Positions 16,688 to 25,153 of a DNA stretch of 64,000 nucleotides are shown one piece after another; the first letter of the stretch is position 1, and each line of letters opens with the position of its first letter. The notes under the pieces were generated by a model. That model ran no database searches, was not told the origin of the DNA, and was given only the letters and a program-made list of their open reading frames with translations. This DNA is from Leptospiraceae bacterium (GTDB lineage Bacteria; Spirochaetota; Leptospiria; Turneriellales; Turneriellaceae), in the NCBI GenBank assembly GCA_025055765.1, contig JANWWS010000049.1, positions 33,908 to 97,907 on the forward strand, given 5' to 3'. Made by a program: the position numbers and the translations under genes.

Positions 16688-18273
16688 TGCGTCTCTCCTT
16701 TGGGGTACTTCCTCCTATACCAATTGATCCATTTTGCTGCGCTGTCAAACTTTTCTCCTGTAATATTGCGCAAGGCTGCCATCGAAAGCCGCCCTTCCTC
16801 CGCAGAGCCTTTTTCGAGGCGCTCGATGAGAAAGGGGAGGGCCCCCCAATCCTGTCTTTGGCTTAGACCCTCATAAGCAGCATTGCGAACTGCCACCTTG
16901 CTTGAGGTAGCCGCATCCAGAAGTACATTTAAAGCCTCCTGTCCCTGGATTTTGGCGAGAGCAGAAGCCGCTAGGAGTGGCTGCCCTTTATCATCAAAAA
17001 GATGGGCACGCAAAGTGGGTATATCCTCGGTAGTGGCCATGACAGCTAGTGCCTCAAGAGCATAGGCAACGAGAGTGCGATCGTCAGATCTTAAAGCTGC
17101 ACGAATCTCAGGCAAAGCATCCTGAGCGCCCATAACCCCCAGGGCCCAAACAGCCAAGTATCGCGCCTTGCCCTGTTTTTCCCGGGCTACTTCCCTTAAG
17201 ACAGGGATGCTTTCTTTGCTTTGCATATAACCTAAACCTTTGGCAGCAAGCTCTCTTTCTGGAACTTCCTGGTCTTGTAATACCTTTTCGATAACTTCCC
17301 GATACGCTATATCCTTATGTCGTCCCAAGAGGTAGGCTGCTTTTCCTTGAATGTTTTTTCCTTTTTTTATGAGTTGACGGGCAAGGGGTATTACCATAGG
17401 GGAGGGATACTCCTCCAAGACCGCAACCGCAAGCTGTGCAGCTGTTGGATTGTCCCCTTCAATTTCGAGAGCCAAACTTTTGGCTATCTCTTTCGAGGGA
17501 ATCTTACGCAGCGCTTCCACAGCATTGTCTCGTAAGAGAGCCCAGGCTTCACCCTCCCTTAAAAAAGGCAACAGGAAGCGTGCCGCCTGGAAACTTTTTA
17601 TGTCACCTAATGCATTGATAGCCGTAGCGGCAAGAGAAGAGCGAGGGTTTTCTCGCAGTTTTTCTAAGAGAAAGCCCTCGGCTGGTCGGTATCCCAGCCA
17701 TCCTAAAGCTAAGATATGGCTTTGTAGAATGTCGGTATCTTTTTGCGCACGTGCCTGGGCAAGCACCTCGTCCCCTAAGTAGCTAGACCGCATTTTCCTT
17801 AAGGCCTCGGCTGCCTTATAGCGGGTCGTTGAATCAGGGTCCTTTAAATAGCTAACCAAAAAAGACGCCTCCCGCGGCCCACCTACCTCGCCCAAGGCTT
17901 CTACCATTAGATCCTTCTGGCCTTGATTCTGGCGTAGCATTTCCATTATGTAGGGGGCTGCCCTTTTTTCTTTAAAGGACGCCAAGGTTAAGGCGGCTGC
18001 CGCCCGTGCGTTTTCTGCAGGGTCATCCTTGAGAATTTTTAATAAATCTGGAGTAAGCTCCTTCATTTGATAAGTCAGTGCTTGGGCCGCTGCCATTCCC
18101 CTAGTATAAGGGTCCTTATCAGCAAGTTGTGCCCTTATTTCCTCAACGGTGGGGGGTGGTTTTTCTGGTTCCTCGGGCAGAAATTCGGGTTTGGGCGGAC
18201 CACAAAAGCCAAGCAGTAGAATAATCACCACGCCATATCTAATCTTTCGGTGTCTTGGCAAGCAGTTCCTCAT
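16684..18273 (-). CDS. HEAT-repeat lipoprotein
   Basis: The 529-residue protein begins MRNCLPRHRKIRYGVVIILLLGFCG, a lipoprotein signal with lipobox LGFC, then a proline-rich linker (PEEPEKPPP). The rest is a HEAT/PBS-lyase-type alpha solenoid of a dozen or so repeats, with recurring patterns such as ALGEVGGPREASFLVSYL and ALGVMGAQDALPEI. Such solenoids bind proteins; the partner is unknown. The frame extends to 18324, but ATG 18273 follows AAGGA, gives a normal signal and overlaps the preceding gene by 35 bases rather than 86. Confidence 0.78.
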   Translation of the reverse strand: MRNCLPRHRKIRYGVVIILLLGFCGPPKPEFLPEEPEKPPPTVEEIRAQLADKDPYTRGMAAAQALTYQMKELTPDLLKILKDDPAENARAAAALTLASFKEKRAAPYIMEMLRQNQGQKDLMVEALGEVGGPREASFLVSYLKDPDSTTRYKAAEALRKMRSSYLGDEVLAQARAQKDTDILQSHILALGWLGYRPAEGFLLEKLRENPRSSLAATAINALGDIKSFQAARFLLPFLREGEAWALLRDNAVEALRKIPSKEIAKSLALEIEGDNPTAAQLAVAVLEEYPSPMVIPLARQLIKKGKNIQGKAAYLLGRHKDIAYREVIEKVLQDQEVPERELAAKGLGYMQSKESIPVLREVAREKQGKARYLAVWALGVMGAQDALPEIRAALRSDDRTLVAYALEALAVMATTEDIPTLRAHLFDDKGQPLLAASALAKIQGQEALNVLLDAATSSKVAVRNAAYEGLSQRQDWGALPFLIERLEKGSAEEGRLSMAALRNITGEKFDSAAKWINWYRRKYPKGETQ

Positions 18274-18940
18274 ATTCCTTAAGCTCCTTGCGTAACCTTT
18301 CGAGATCCTGTTTTCCAAGCTCAATTTGTTCTGAAGTGGGATTTCCCTTTTCCAAAAAGTATTCGATAATCTCTATTACGGATTTTGTTTCTCTAATCTT
18401 GTAATTAAGCCATGCACGATGCTCTGCTGGGTTTGGCTCGACTATAAGATTATCGGGGGGGGACTGCCCTGCTTCCCGATACTTTTCCCGCGCCTCAAGG
18501 GCCGCCCGCCGTGTGGCATAATCTATGGCTCTCTCGTTGTCTCTTCTAATAGCTTCTTTTTGCTGTGGGGTGAGGTTCTTATATTCGTTTGGGATAAATA
18601 TGTTGTCAGGGTAGCGGGCTGCAAATTCAAGCCATTCACGCCTTACCTTTTCTTTATGTGCCTCATCATATGGTTTGTTTGCGATATCCGGCCAAAGCTC
18701 TCGGGATTTTAAGAAAGACTCAAGGGTAGTGTCGGGATTCGGCGCATCTTGATAGAGCCAATCTCGGGGTACTTGAAAGAAACTAGTTCCCGTCGAGGTT
18801 CCTCTAGTTCCTAGTACCTGGGCAATTTGACGCTGCTTTTCCGGTGTTCCCTCATCCACATAAACGAGATATAAAAGCAGGCCTGTCAAGACGCTAAAAA
18901 GCACAGCGGCACTGATACGAAAATGTAGGACTTCTTTCAT
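18239..18940 (-). CDS. Membrane-anchored hypothetical protein
   Basis: A 233-residue protein starting MKEVLHFRISAAVLFSVLTGLLLYLVYV, a single N-terminal anchor, followed by an extracytoplasmic, highly charged domain. The last 40 residues (EQIELGKQDLERLRKELKEYEELL) look like a coiled coil. No known family. The frame can also start at ATG 18973, but that codon touches a strong hairpin (18975-18997); neither start has a clear ribosome binding site. It overlaps the HEAT lipoprotein gene, suggesting a shared envelope function. Confidence 0.6.
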   Translation of the reverse strand: MKEVLHFRISAAVLFSVLTGLLLYLVYVDEGTPEKQRQIAQVLGTRGTSTGTSFFQVPRDWLYQDAPNPDTTLESFLKSRELWPDIANKPYDEAHKEKVRREWLEFAARYPDNIFIPNEYKNLTPQQKEAIRRDNERAIDYATRRAALEAREKYREAGQSPPDNLIVEPNPAEHRAWLNYKIRETKSVIEIIEYFLEKGNPTSEQIELGKQDLERLRKELKEYEELLAKTPKD

Positions 18941-18974
18941 AGGCAGGAAACGGCTGATTTGCTTAGGAGACATA

Positions 18975-19005
18975 TGCCGCCGCAGTATGCGGCGGCAACT
19001 TTTTT
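18975..19005 (+). terminator. Perfect 10-bp hairpin followed by a T-tract (plus-strand orientation)
   Basis: TGCCGCCGCA and TGCGGCGGCA pair perfectly around a GTA loop (18975-18997), then a run of six T (19000-19005). As written this is an intrinsic terminator for plus-strand transcription, but the flanking genes are all minus. On the minus strand the hairpin sits between the SGNH gene and the membrane protein gene without a U-tract. There it may act as an mRNA stability or attenuation element, or block antisense transcription. Confidence 0.5.
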
Positions 19006-20203
19006 ATTTAAAGACCGACAACAGCCAGCCTATCACCTGGCCCATAATGGAGTGCTCAAGGAAATTCTTGATGTCAACGGGATCGCGGTTTAAGGAGTCG
19101 TAGAACCAAGCGGCATATTCATCCACAAGGGGTATATTCACCCTGTAGCGCGAGTTAATTGAGGCAATGAGCTCATTAGCAAGAACGGCATGCCCGTAGC
19201 GATTTGGATGTACCCCGTCTAGACTAAAGACCCCTGGCGCTCCCGGAAGTGGCCAATGCGCCCGCGCCAAGCCAGGAGAATACCCCGTACGGCTATCCCG
19301 AATAAGCCGGCCATTTGCCTTGATATTATCAAAAATAACCTTGGCATCGGTTACCGCAAAACCCATAGCAGAGCCCTGGGCCTTTACTTCATTGTTTAGC
19401 ATCGTGAGAAAGTTTTCAATGACCCGCACTTCGTTCGCATCAAGGACTTGGTTTGGATCAGAAACTGACCTTCTGTAAAAGGCTTTTAAGCCTGTATAAT
19501 TTGGCCTGTTTTGGGGATCGCGATAAGGCTCAAGATAGGCGATCGCTGTCACATTGGGTATAGTGAAGAGCACTCCTCCGCGCAAGCTCCCCATCGCTCG
19601 TGCCCGACGCATGACCTCCGCAATATCGCGGCGAAACCGTGGTTCATCTAAACAAGACGTACTTGTGTGCAAGGCCGTGCAAAGCACATGATTTGCCGCT
19701 GCTGTACCAAAGAGAAAGGTAGGCCGATTACGTTCCACAATTTGCATTTGGGTACCAGCGTCCCTTAGGCCAAAACGATGGAACTTATCGGGCTCTTTAC
19801 AAGTCGAGGCCGTGATATCTTCACAGCGGCCACTTGTGCGCAGTACGCTTGTGTACTGGGCTCCTGTGATACCTGCATGGGTCGGCAAGGCATATGTCCT
19901 TTCATTACCTCCAATAATTGCCGCGCCGATACAGATTGGCCCGCAATTACCCTTAAGTACATCTTCTAAGTTTACATACGGCCCCTTAAGCTCATTGTAG
20001 TAAAGATTGGCTCCCGCTTGCTTCACTACGAGGACAGGATAGGCCCAATCCTGGGTTTTTTTCTCAACAATGACACCATAAAACCCCTGGGAAAGGCTAT
20101 CCCCAATCACAACCGGCCTTTCAAAGAGAGAGGCGATTGTGTTTGCTAAGGCGACAGGAGCCACACACACTAAATTCACAAGCATGAAAAGCAGTTTCTT
20201 CAT
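19004..20203 (-). CDS. Secreted SGNH/GDSL-family hydrolase, copy 1
   Basis: The 399-residue protein has a Sec signal ([20 protein letters not shown]) and GDSL block I ([10 protein letters not shown], catalytic Ser about residue 36). Near the C-terminus is block [13 protein letters not shown], carrying the Asp-x-x-His of the catalytic triad, so it should be an active serine esterase or lipase. The [13 protein letters not shown] and GTAAANHV regions supply likely oxyanion-hole Gly and Asn. Substrate unknown. The ATG at 20203 sits behind AAGGAGGTG; the GTG within that site at 20209 is rejected as start. It is a tandem paralogue of the next gene. Confidence 0.85.
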   Translation of the reverse strand: MKKLLFMLVNLVCVAPVALANTIASLFERPVVIGDSLSQGFYGVIVEKKTQDWAYPVLVVKQAGANLYYNELKGPYVNLEDVLKGNCGPICIGAAIIGGNERTYALPTHAGITGAQYTSVLRTSGRCEDITASTCKEPDKFHRFGLRDAGTQMQIVERNRPTFLFGTAAANHVLCTALHTSTSCLDEPRFRRDIAEVMRRARAMGSLRGGVLFTIPNVTAIAYLEPYRDPQNRPNYTGLKAFYRRSVSDPNQVLDANEVRVIENFLTMLNNEVKAQGSAMGFAVTDAKVIFDNIKANGRLIRDSRTGYSPGLARAHWPLPGAPGVFSLDGVHPNRYGHAVLANELIASINSRYRVNIPLVDEYAAWFYDSLNRDPVDIKNFLEHSIMGQVIGWLLSVFK

Positions 20204-20278
20204 ATGCACCTCCTTAAATAGTAAATTTTCGGCGCGTTCGGTGCCATATTTCTTATAACATCGCCGACCGCGGCCGTT

Positions 20279-21544
20279 TTATGTAAACACCGAGATTAGC
20301 CAAGTAATGACTTGGCCAATAATGGTGTTTTCCAAAAAGTTCTTAATGTCTACAGGATTGCGATTTAACGAGTCATAGAACCAGGCGCTGTATTCATCCA
20401 CCGCAGGGATATTCACCCCATAGCGGCTATTTATGGCAGCAATGAGCTCGTTAGCAAGAACCGCGTGGCCGTATCGGTTCGGATGTACCCCGTCTAGGCT
20501 AAAGACGCCAGGGGCTCCAGGAAGTGGCCAATGCGCCCGCGCCAAGCCAGGAGAATATCCCGTACGGCTATCCCGAATGAGCCTGCCGTTTGCCCTGATG
20601 TTATCGAAAATAACCTTGGCATCGCTCACCGCAAAGCCCATGGCAGCTCCCTGGGCCTTGACCTCATTGTTGAGCATGGTCAGGAAGTTTTCAATTACCC
20701 TCACCTCGTTGGCATCCAACACTTGGTTCGGATCTGAAACAGAACGCCGATAGAAAGGCTTAAGTCCGGTATAGTTAGGACGGTTTTGCGGATCCCGATA
20801 GGGCTCAAGGTAGGCGATAGCCGTCACATTGGGAATTGTAAAGAGCACTCCTCCTCGGATAGTTCCTATTGCTCGGGCGCGCCGCATCACTTCAGCGATG
20901 TCCCGCTTAAAGCGTGCCTCATCTAGACATGATAGACTTGTGTGTAACGCCGTGCAAAGAACATGGTTGGCCGCAGCTGTTCCAAATAAAAAGGTAGGGC
21001 GGTTTTTCTCCACAATTTCCATTTGGGTACCAGCGTCTCTTAAGCCAAAACGATGGAACTTATCAGGCTCCTTACAATCGGGAACCTGGACCCACCGATA
21101 CGTAAAGGTATACCAGTTCTTCCAGTACCATTGCTTTTCCCATTTAGTGGCGGTTATGTCTTCGCATTTCCCACTGGTACGTAGGACACTTGTGTATTCA
21201 GCACCCGTTATGCCTGCATGGGTAGGAAGGGAATAGGTTCTTTCATTACCCCCAATTACCGATGCCCCAATGCAAATAGGGCCACAATTTCCTTTCAGCA
21301 CTTCTTCTAAGTTAACATAGGGACCCTTTAGCTCGTTGTAATAGACCTGAGAACCTGCTTGTTTTACAACAAGTACCGGGTATGCCCAGTCTTGGGTTTT
21401 TTTCTCCACCGTTACCCCAAAAAAACCTTGAGACAGGGAATCCCCAATGACCACTGGTTTTTGAAAGAGCTGGGCTACACTAGTAGCAAAAGCTCCCCCT
21501 GCTATCGTAACAAAAAGCAATATCCCCTTAAAAAATGCCTTCAT
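20279..21544 (-). CDS. Secreted SGNH/GDSL-family hydrolase, copy 2
   Basis: A 421-residue paralogue of the adjacent downstream gene, with signal peptide ([20 protein letters not shown]), the same [11 protein letters not shown]er block and [12 protein letters not shown]sp-His block. It differs mainly by an insert of about 24 residues between EDITA and CKEPDKF, rich in Trp and Tyr (starts TKWEKQWYW). The ATG at 21544 is preceded by GGGAGGAG; the longer frame up to 21622 has no support. Parts of the two genes are nearly identical in DNA, suggesting duplication plus gene conversion. Confidence 0.85.
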   Translation of the reverse strand: MKAFFKGILLFVTIAGGAFATSVAQLFQKPVVIGDSLSQGFFGVTVEKKTQDWAYPVLVVKQAGSQVYYNELKGPYVNLEEVLKGNCGPICIGASVIGGNERTYSLPTHAGITGAEYTSVLRTSGKCEDITATKWEKQWYWKNWYTFTYRWVQVPDCKEPDKFHRFGLRDAGTQMEIVEKNRPTFLFGTAAANHVLCTALHTSLSCLDEARFKRDIAEVMRRARAIGTIRGGVLFTIPNVTAIAYLEPYRDPQNRPNYTGLKPFYRRSVSDPNQVLDANEVRVIENFLTMLNNEVKAQGAAMGFAVSDAKVIFDNIRANGRLIRDSRTGYSPGLARAHWPLPGAPGVFSLDGVHPNRYGHAVLANELIAAINSRYGVNIPAVDEYSAWFYDSLNRNPVDIKNFLENTIIGQVITWLISVFT

Positions 21545-21561
21545 ATTCTCCTCCCGTACCC

Positions 21562-21580
21562 AAAAATTGGCACAATTTTT
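21562..21580. promoter_or_regulatory. Inverted repeat between divergent SGNH hydrolase and patatin genes
   Basis: AAAAATTG-GCA-CAATTTTT is a perfect 8-bp inverted repeat with a 3-base centre. It lies 18 bases upstream of one start codon and 65 bases upstream of the other, in the only intergenic gap between two lipid-hydrolase genes. An operator is likely from position; the regulator is unknown. Confidence 0.4.
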
Positions 21581-21644
21581 TGTATCATTGTAATTATGTC
21601 CTAGAAAAGAGACGGGGGCCAATTTTTCTTTGGTAGCTCAAAAT

Positions 21645-22610
21645 ATGGTGAAAAAGGATCGGCGGCCAGGTAAAATTTTTCTTAACCTAGGTGGGGGTGC
21701 GGCCCGGGGTTTTGCTCATATTGGGGTGCTTTCCGCCCTTCGGGAGGCTCAAATCCCCTTTGATTGCTTAGTGGGTGTCTCTATGGGAGCCATTGTAGCC
21801 AGTGTTTACGCGGTAAACCCCGATGTGGAATATACAAAGGATCGAGTGGTCGCCTTAGCCTTGTCGCGCAAATTCCAAGAATCGCCCATTGGCACCTGGA
21901 CACGTCGTACCAATGAGTCGCAGCGTAGCTTTTTTCAAAGGCTAAAGAATCTTTATACGAACACCAATCTTGTCCGCCGCTTCTTTCTTTCTTCAGGGAT
22001 TCTGGAAGAAGAACAAATTAACGAAGTTCTCTATCCCTTTATACCCGACATTGCCATTGGCACCGCAAGAATTCCTCTTTATATCGTGGCCGTGGATTTA
22101 TTATCCGGGACAAGCCGGATCTTTCAGGGAAAGGATAGGCTACGCGATGCGGTAATCGCCTCTGCCTCCATGCCCATGGTGTTCCCCCCAAGGCAAATTG
22201 AAGGCCGTTTCTATTCCGATGGGGGAGTTCTCGATAAAATTGGTGTCGACGCCGCAGAAAGTCTTGGCGCTGAGTTTATTATCGCTGTGGATGTCTCCGA
22301 TGAGAAACTACCAGAGGCAAGGCTGCGCAGTGGGCTTGATGTCATGCTACGTACCGAAGAAATAGCCTCTCTTTATCGGCGCCAATACCAGCTAAAAAGG
22401 GCTGATGTCGTCATCCAGCCCATAAGGGGCAACATCCACTGGGCCGACTACGGCAAGTACCGGGAAATAATGGATATGGGCTACGAAGCCACAAGAGCCA
22501 AAATAGAGGAACTGAGGCACAAACTGAAGTTACTGAACCTCAGGCGCCGCTTTTTTTTGGGGGGATTTTCCACCCGCCGAACGAAGTTGCGTCGCCTGCT
22601 CCAAGGCTAA
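21645..22610 (+). CDS. Patatin-like phospholipase
   Basis: The 321-residue protein has the full patatin catalytic set: oxyanion loop GGGAARG, nucleophile elbow GVSMG and the dyad Asp in SDGG. The order and spacing match RssA-type bacterial patatins, which act as phospholipases or acyl hydrolases. No signal peptide or membrane segment is seen. The frame opens at TTG 21630; the ATG at 21645 is preferred. The last 81 bases overlap the convergent waaA gene in antisense, the largest such overlap in the window. Confidence 0.9.
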   Translation: MVKKDRRPGKIFLNLGGGAARGFAHIGVLSALREAQIPFDCLVGVSMGAIVASVYAVNPDVEYTKDRVVALALSRKFQESPIGTWTRRTNESQRSFFQRLKNLYTNTNLVRRFFLSSGILEEEQINEVLYPFIPDIAIGTARIPLYIVAVDLLSGTSRIFQGKDRLRDAVIASASMPMVFPPRQIEGRFYSDGGVLDKIGVDAAESLGAEFIIAVDVSDEKLPEARLRSGLDVMLRTEEIASLYRRQYQLKRADVVIQPIRGNIHWADYGKYREIMDMGYEATRAKIEELRHKLKLLNLRRRFFLGGFSTRRTKLRRLLQG

Positions 22611-23837
22611 AAGCAACCTTTGGGTAGCTCCACAATTTTCCCTGAAATAATTTTGTAGCGCTTTTTTTACCTGCCCATAAAGAGCCCTATTTTGGTACTT
22701 GTAAATAAACTCTTTCAAGAATTGCTTATCAGGATAGGGGGCCACCGTAAGCAGCCCACGCTCATGAAGGTCTATGGCCTCCTGAGAATTTTGGATCTGC
22801 GGCCCTGTTAAAAGAGGTAGTCCAAAAAAGGCAGGTTCTAAAACAGAATGTACCTTGCCATTAAATCCCCCCCCAACATAAGCAAACTTGCCTAAACTAT
22901 ATAGGTGGGCTAAAAGCCCCGTGGTATCCACCACAAGAACCCGAACCCCTGTTGGCAATCTCCTCTTTGCAAGTTGCGAATATAGGAGATACGGGATGTT
23001 TTTTTGTTTTAAGAGAGCAACAATTCCCTCGATACGCTTTGGCTCTGGGTGATGGGGCACCACAATAGCAGCACTATGTGGATGCCCTTCAAGATAGCCT
23101 AAGATAAATTCTTCACAGATGGGGTAGGTAGATCCCGCAACAAAGAGCTCTGTATGTAAAAAAAGCTTTTTGAGTTTTCTTAAAAGCGTGGCTACCGTAG
23201 GGGGGATTTTATCGGCTCTTTGTTTGACGGCATCAAAACGGGTGTCTCCATATACTAGGCTTTTGATTTTCAGCTTGGAAAAATTTTGTGCATGAACGGG
23301 ATGGATGGCATAAACCCCTTGAAGCATGTGGTAAAGCTTTCTATAAAAAAGAGAAAAAGGTATACGAAGCCGCCAGGAATTGGAGGGCAAGGTAGCAGAA
23401 ATAAGCAATTGGGGGATTCCTTGAGCATACGCGAGGCGACAAAGATTGGGCCAGACATCGTACTTGGCATAGACCAAAACTTGGGGTTTTATGGTGGTAA
23501 GTAACCTTTTCATTTTTGCGGGAAAGTCAAAGGGTAAGGGAAAAAGATAGTCAAAGGCCGTATCTTCTCGGCGTTGGCTATAGGCGCTATACGAATATAC
23601 GGTAAAGAAAATAAAAAATTGAGGGTGCTTTTTTTTGAGGGCTAAGGCTAAAACTCGTGCTTGCTCGTATTCCCCCACGGAGGAAGCATGAAACCACACC
23701 ACAGGTCTTCCTCCTGCTCTAAATTGCAGGGGAATACGCCGTATTTCAAAGTTTTTTCGCAATCTCTCATGAAATAAGGAAATTAAGTAGAGAACACCAT
23801 AGAGAGAATAAAAAAATACATTGTACAAAAAAAACAT
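22530..23837 (-). CDS. waaA: 3-deoxy-D-manno-octulosonic acid (Kdo) transferase
   Basis: The 435-residue GT30 glycosyltransferase has an N-terminal membrane anchor, the WFHASSVGE motif with the catalytic-base Glu, PLPFDFP, and the GDTRFD block. It transfers Kdo from CMP-Kdo to lipid A precursor, so the organism should make LPS or a Kdo-lipid A outer membrane. The C-terminal tail (KSPQKKAAPEVQ) is charged and lies in the antisense overlap with the patatin gene. The start follows the acylphosphatase stop by one base. Confidence 0.92.
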   Translation of the reverse strand: MFFLYNVFFYSLYGVLYLISLFHERLRKNFEIRRIPLQFRAGGRPVVWFHASSVGEYEQARVLALALKKKHPQFFIFFTVYSYSAYSQRREDTAFDYLFPLPFDFPAKMKRLLTTIKPQVLVYAKYDVWPNLCRLAYAQGIPQLLISATLPSNSWRLRIPFSLFYRKLYHMLQGVYAIHPVHAQNFSKLKIKSLVYGDTRFDAVKQRADKIPPTVATLLRKLKKLFLHTELFVAGSTYPICEEFILGYLEGHPHSAAIVVPHHPEPKRIEGIVALLKQKNIPYLLYSQLAKRRLPTGVRVLVVDTTGLLAHLYSLGKFAYVGGGFNGKVHSVLEPAFFGLPLLTGPQIQNSQEAIDLHERGLLTVAPYPDKQFLKEFIYKYQNRALYGQVKKALQNYFRENCGATQRLLLALEQATQLRSAGGKSPQKKAAPEVQ

Positions 23838-23838
23838 A

Positions 23839-24111
23839 CTAGCGCTTTATAGCAAAGGGGAAGGGAAGGTCCTCACCAGCTATGTCTTTGACTTGAATTT
23901 CGCTAACCCGCGCAAGAGGGGGTCCCTCGCGGAGTCTCTCGTAAAAACGTGACAACACTTCTTCACTACCCTGCGCAACACATTCCACCGAGCCATCAGG
24001 TAGATTTCGTACATAACCGGACAATTTGAGGCTCTGAGCTACGCTTTGTGCAAAAGCCCGATAGCCCACCCCCTGCACTATGCCAAAAATGAGGTACTTA
24101 CGGGTTAACAT
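23839..24111 (-). CDS. acyP: Acylphosphatase
   Basis: The 90-residue protein has the acylphosphatase signature GIVQGVGYRAFAQSVAQ, with the phosphate-binding Arg, followed by GYVRNLPDGSVE with the catalytic Asn. It hydrolyses acyl phosphates such as carbamoyl or acetyl phosphate. The frame can extend upstream to 24183, but ATG 24111 gives the normal size. It overlaps the end of pdhA by 14 bases, so it is probably translated by coupling. Confidence 0.93.
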   Translation of the reverse strand: MLTRKYLIFGIVQGVGYRAFAQSVAQSLKLSGYVRNLPDGSVECVAQGSEEVLSRFYERLREGPPLARVSEIQVKDIAGEDLPFPFAIKR

Positions 24112-25063
24112 ATGTATACTGATGCAATAGAGATACAGGGGGAAAGTCTGAACTTTCCGCAAAGGCAACGGCGTCGTCCACAATTTCCTTCACTTTTTTT
24201 TGGATTTCTTCTAATTCTGTTGTAGGAATTCCTTCTTCAAGCAAGGTTTTGGCACACAACTCTATGGCGTCTAGCTCTTTCTTGCGCTCCAATTCGCTAG
24301 GAGGTCGATACTTCGCTGGGTCCGACATAGAATGCCCTCGGTAACGATAGGTAACCGCCTCAATTAGGGTAGGCTCATTTTGACTACGGGCCCGGTTCAC
24401 CGCCTCGCGTACCACTTCATGAAATTCCCAGACATCATAGGTCTCGACACGCACACTGTGCATACCATAGCTTTTGCCCTTGACAGATATATCTTCCAAG
24501 GGAAGATGCCGATAGAGAGGGGTACCCATGGAATATAAGTTGTTTTCTACGATAAAGACCACGGGCAAATTCCATAGGGCAGCAAAAGTTAAACCTTCAT
24601 GGAAACCTCCAATATTCACGGCGCCATCCCCCATAAAGCAAAGGGTAACAGCCCTTTCCCTTTTGTAGCGGCTTCCAAAGGCAATCCCACAGGCAATGGG
24701 GATATGTCCCCCTACAATCCCATGCCCACCCATAAAATGCCGGGCTCTATCAAAAAAATGCATACTGCCCCCTAGACCCTTACTACACCCAGTTACCTTA
24801 CCATAGAGCTCCGCCATGCACTCGCGGGCCGATAAACCCCGGGCTAAGGCATGGCCATGATCTCGATAGGTGCTTACGACATAATCTTGTTTTTCTAGGG
24901 CTCCCATCGCCCCCACAGCGACAGCCTCTTGCCCAATGTAGAGGTGGCAGAAACCCTTAATTTTCCCCAAGGCATACGCTTTCGCTGCCGCCTCTTCGAA
25001 GCGACGAATAAGCAGCATTTGCTCATAAAAAACAAGTAGTTTTTTAATTTTTACCGATGGCAC
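24098..25063 (-). CDS. pdhA: Pyruvate (2-oxo acid) dehydrogenase E1 component, alpha subunit
   Basis: The 321-residue thiamine-diphosphate enzyme subunit has the TPP/Mg motif GDGAVN through the downstream Asn (FIVENN), plus YRDHGHALARG and the YRYRGHSMSDP loop that is phosphorylated in mitochondrial E1. It decarboxylates pyruvate (or acetoin or another 2-oxo acid) with a beta subunit. The beta subunit, E2 and E3 genes are not adjacent; acyP and waaA follow instead. The start is GTG at 25063 without a clear ribosome binding site. Confidence 0.9.
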   Translation of the reverse strand: MPSVKIKKLLVFYEQMLLIRRFEEAAAKAYALGKIKGFCHLYIGQEAVAVGAMGALEKQDYVVSTYRDHGHALARGLSARECMAELYGKVTGCSKGLGGSMHFFDRARHFMGGHGIVGGHIPIACGIAFGSRYKRERAVTLCFMGDGAVNIGGFHEGLTFAALWNLPVVFIVENNLYSMGTPLYRHLPLEDISVKGKSYGMHSVRVETYDVWEFHEVVREAVNRARSQNEPTLIEAVTYRYRGHSMSDPAKYRPPSELERKKELDAIELCAKTLLEEGIPTTELEEIQKKVKEIVDDAVAFAESSDFPPVSLLHQYTYVNP

Positions 25064-25153
25064 TGGGGAAAGCCTAAAATAAGAGCTTAGTTTGCAACAA
25101 GTTTTTTCTTAAAAAAGGGTTGCCAATACCATACACTAGTCAGAATAAAACCC

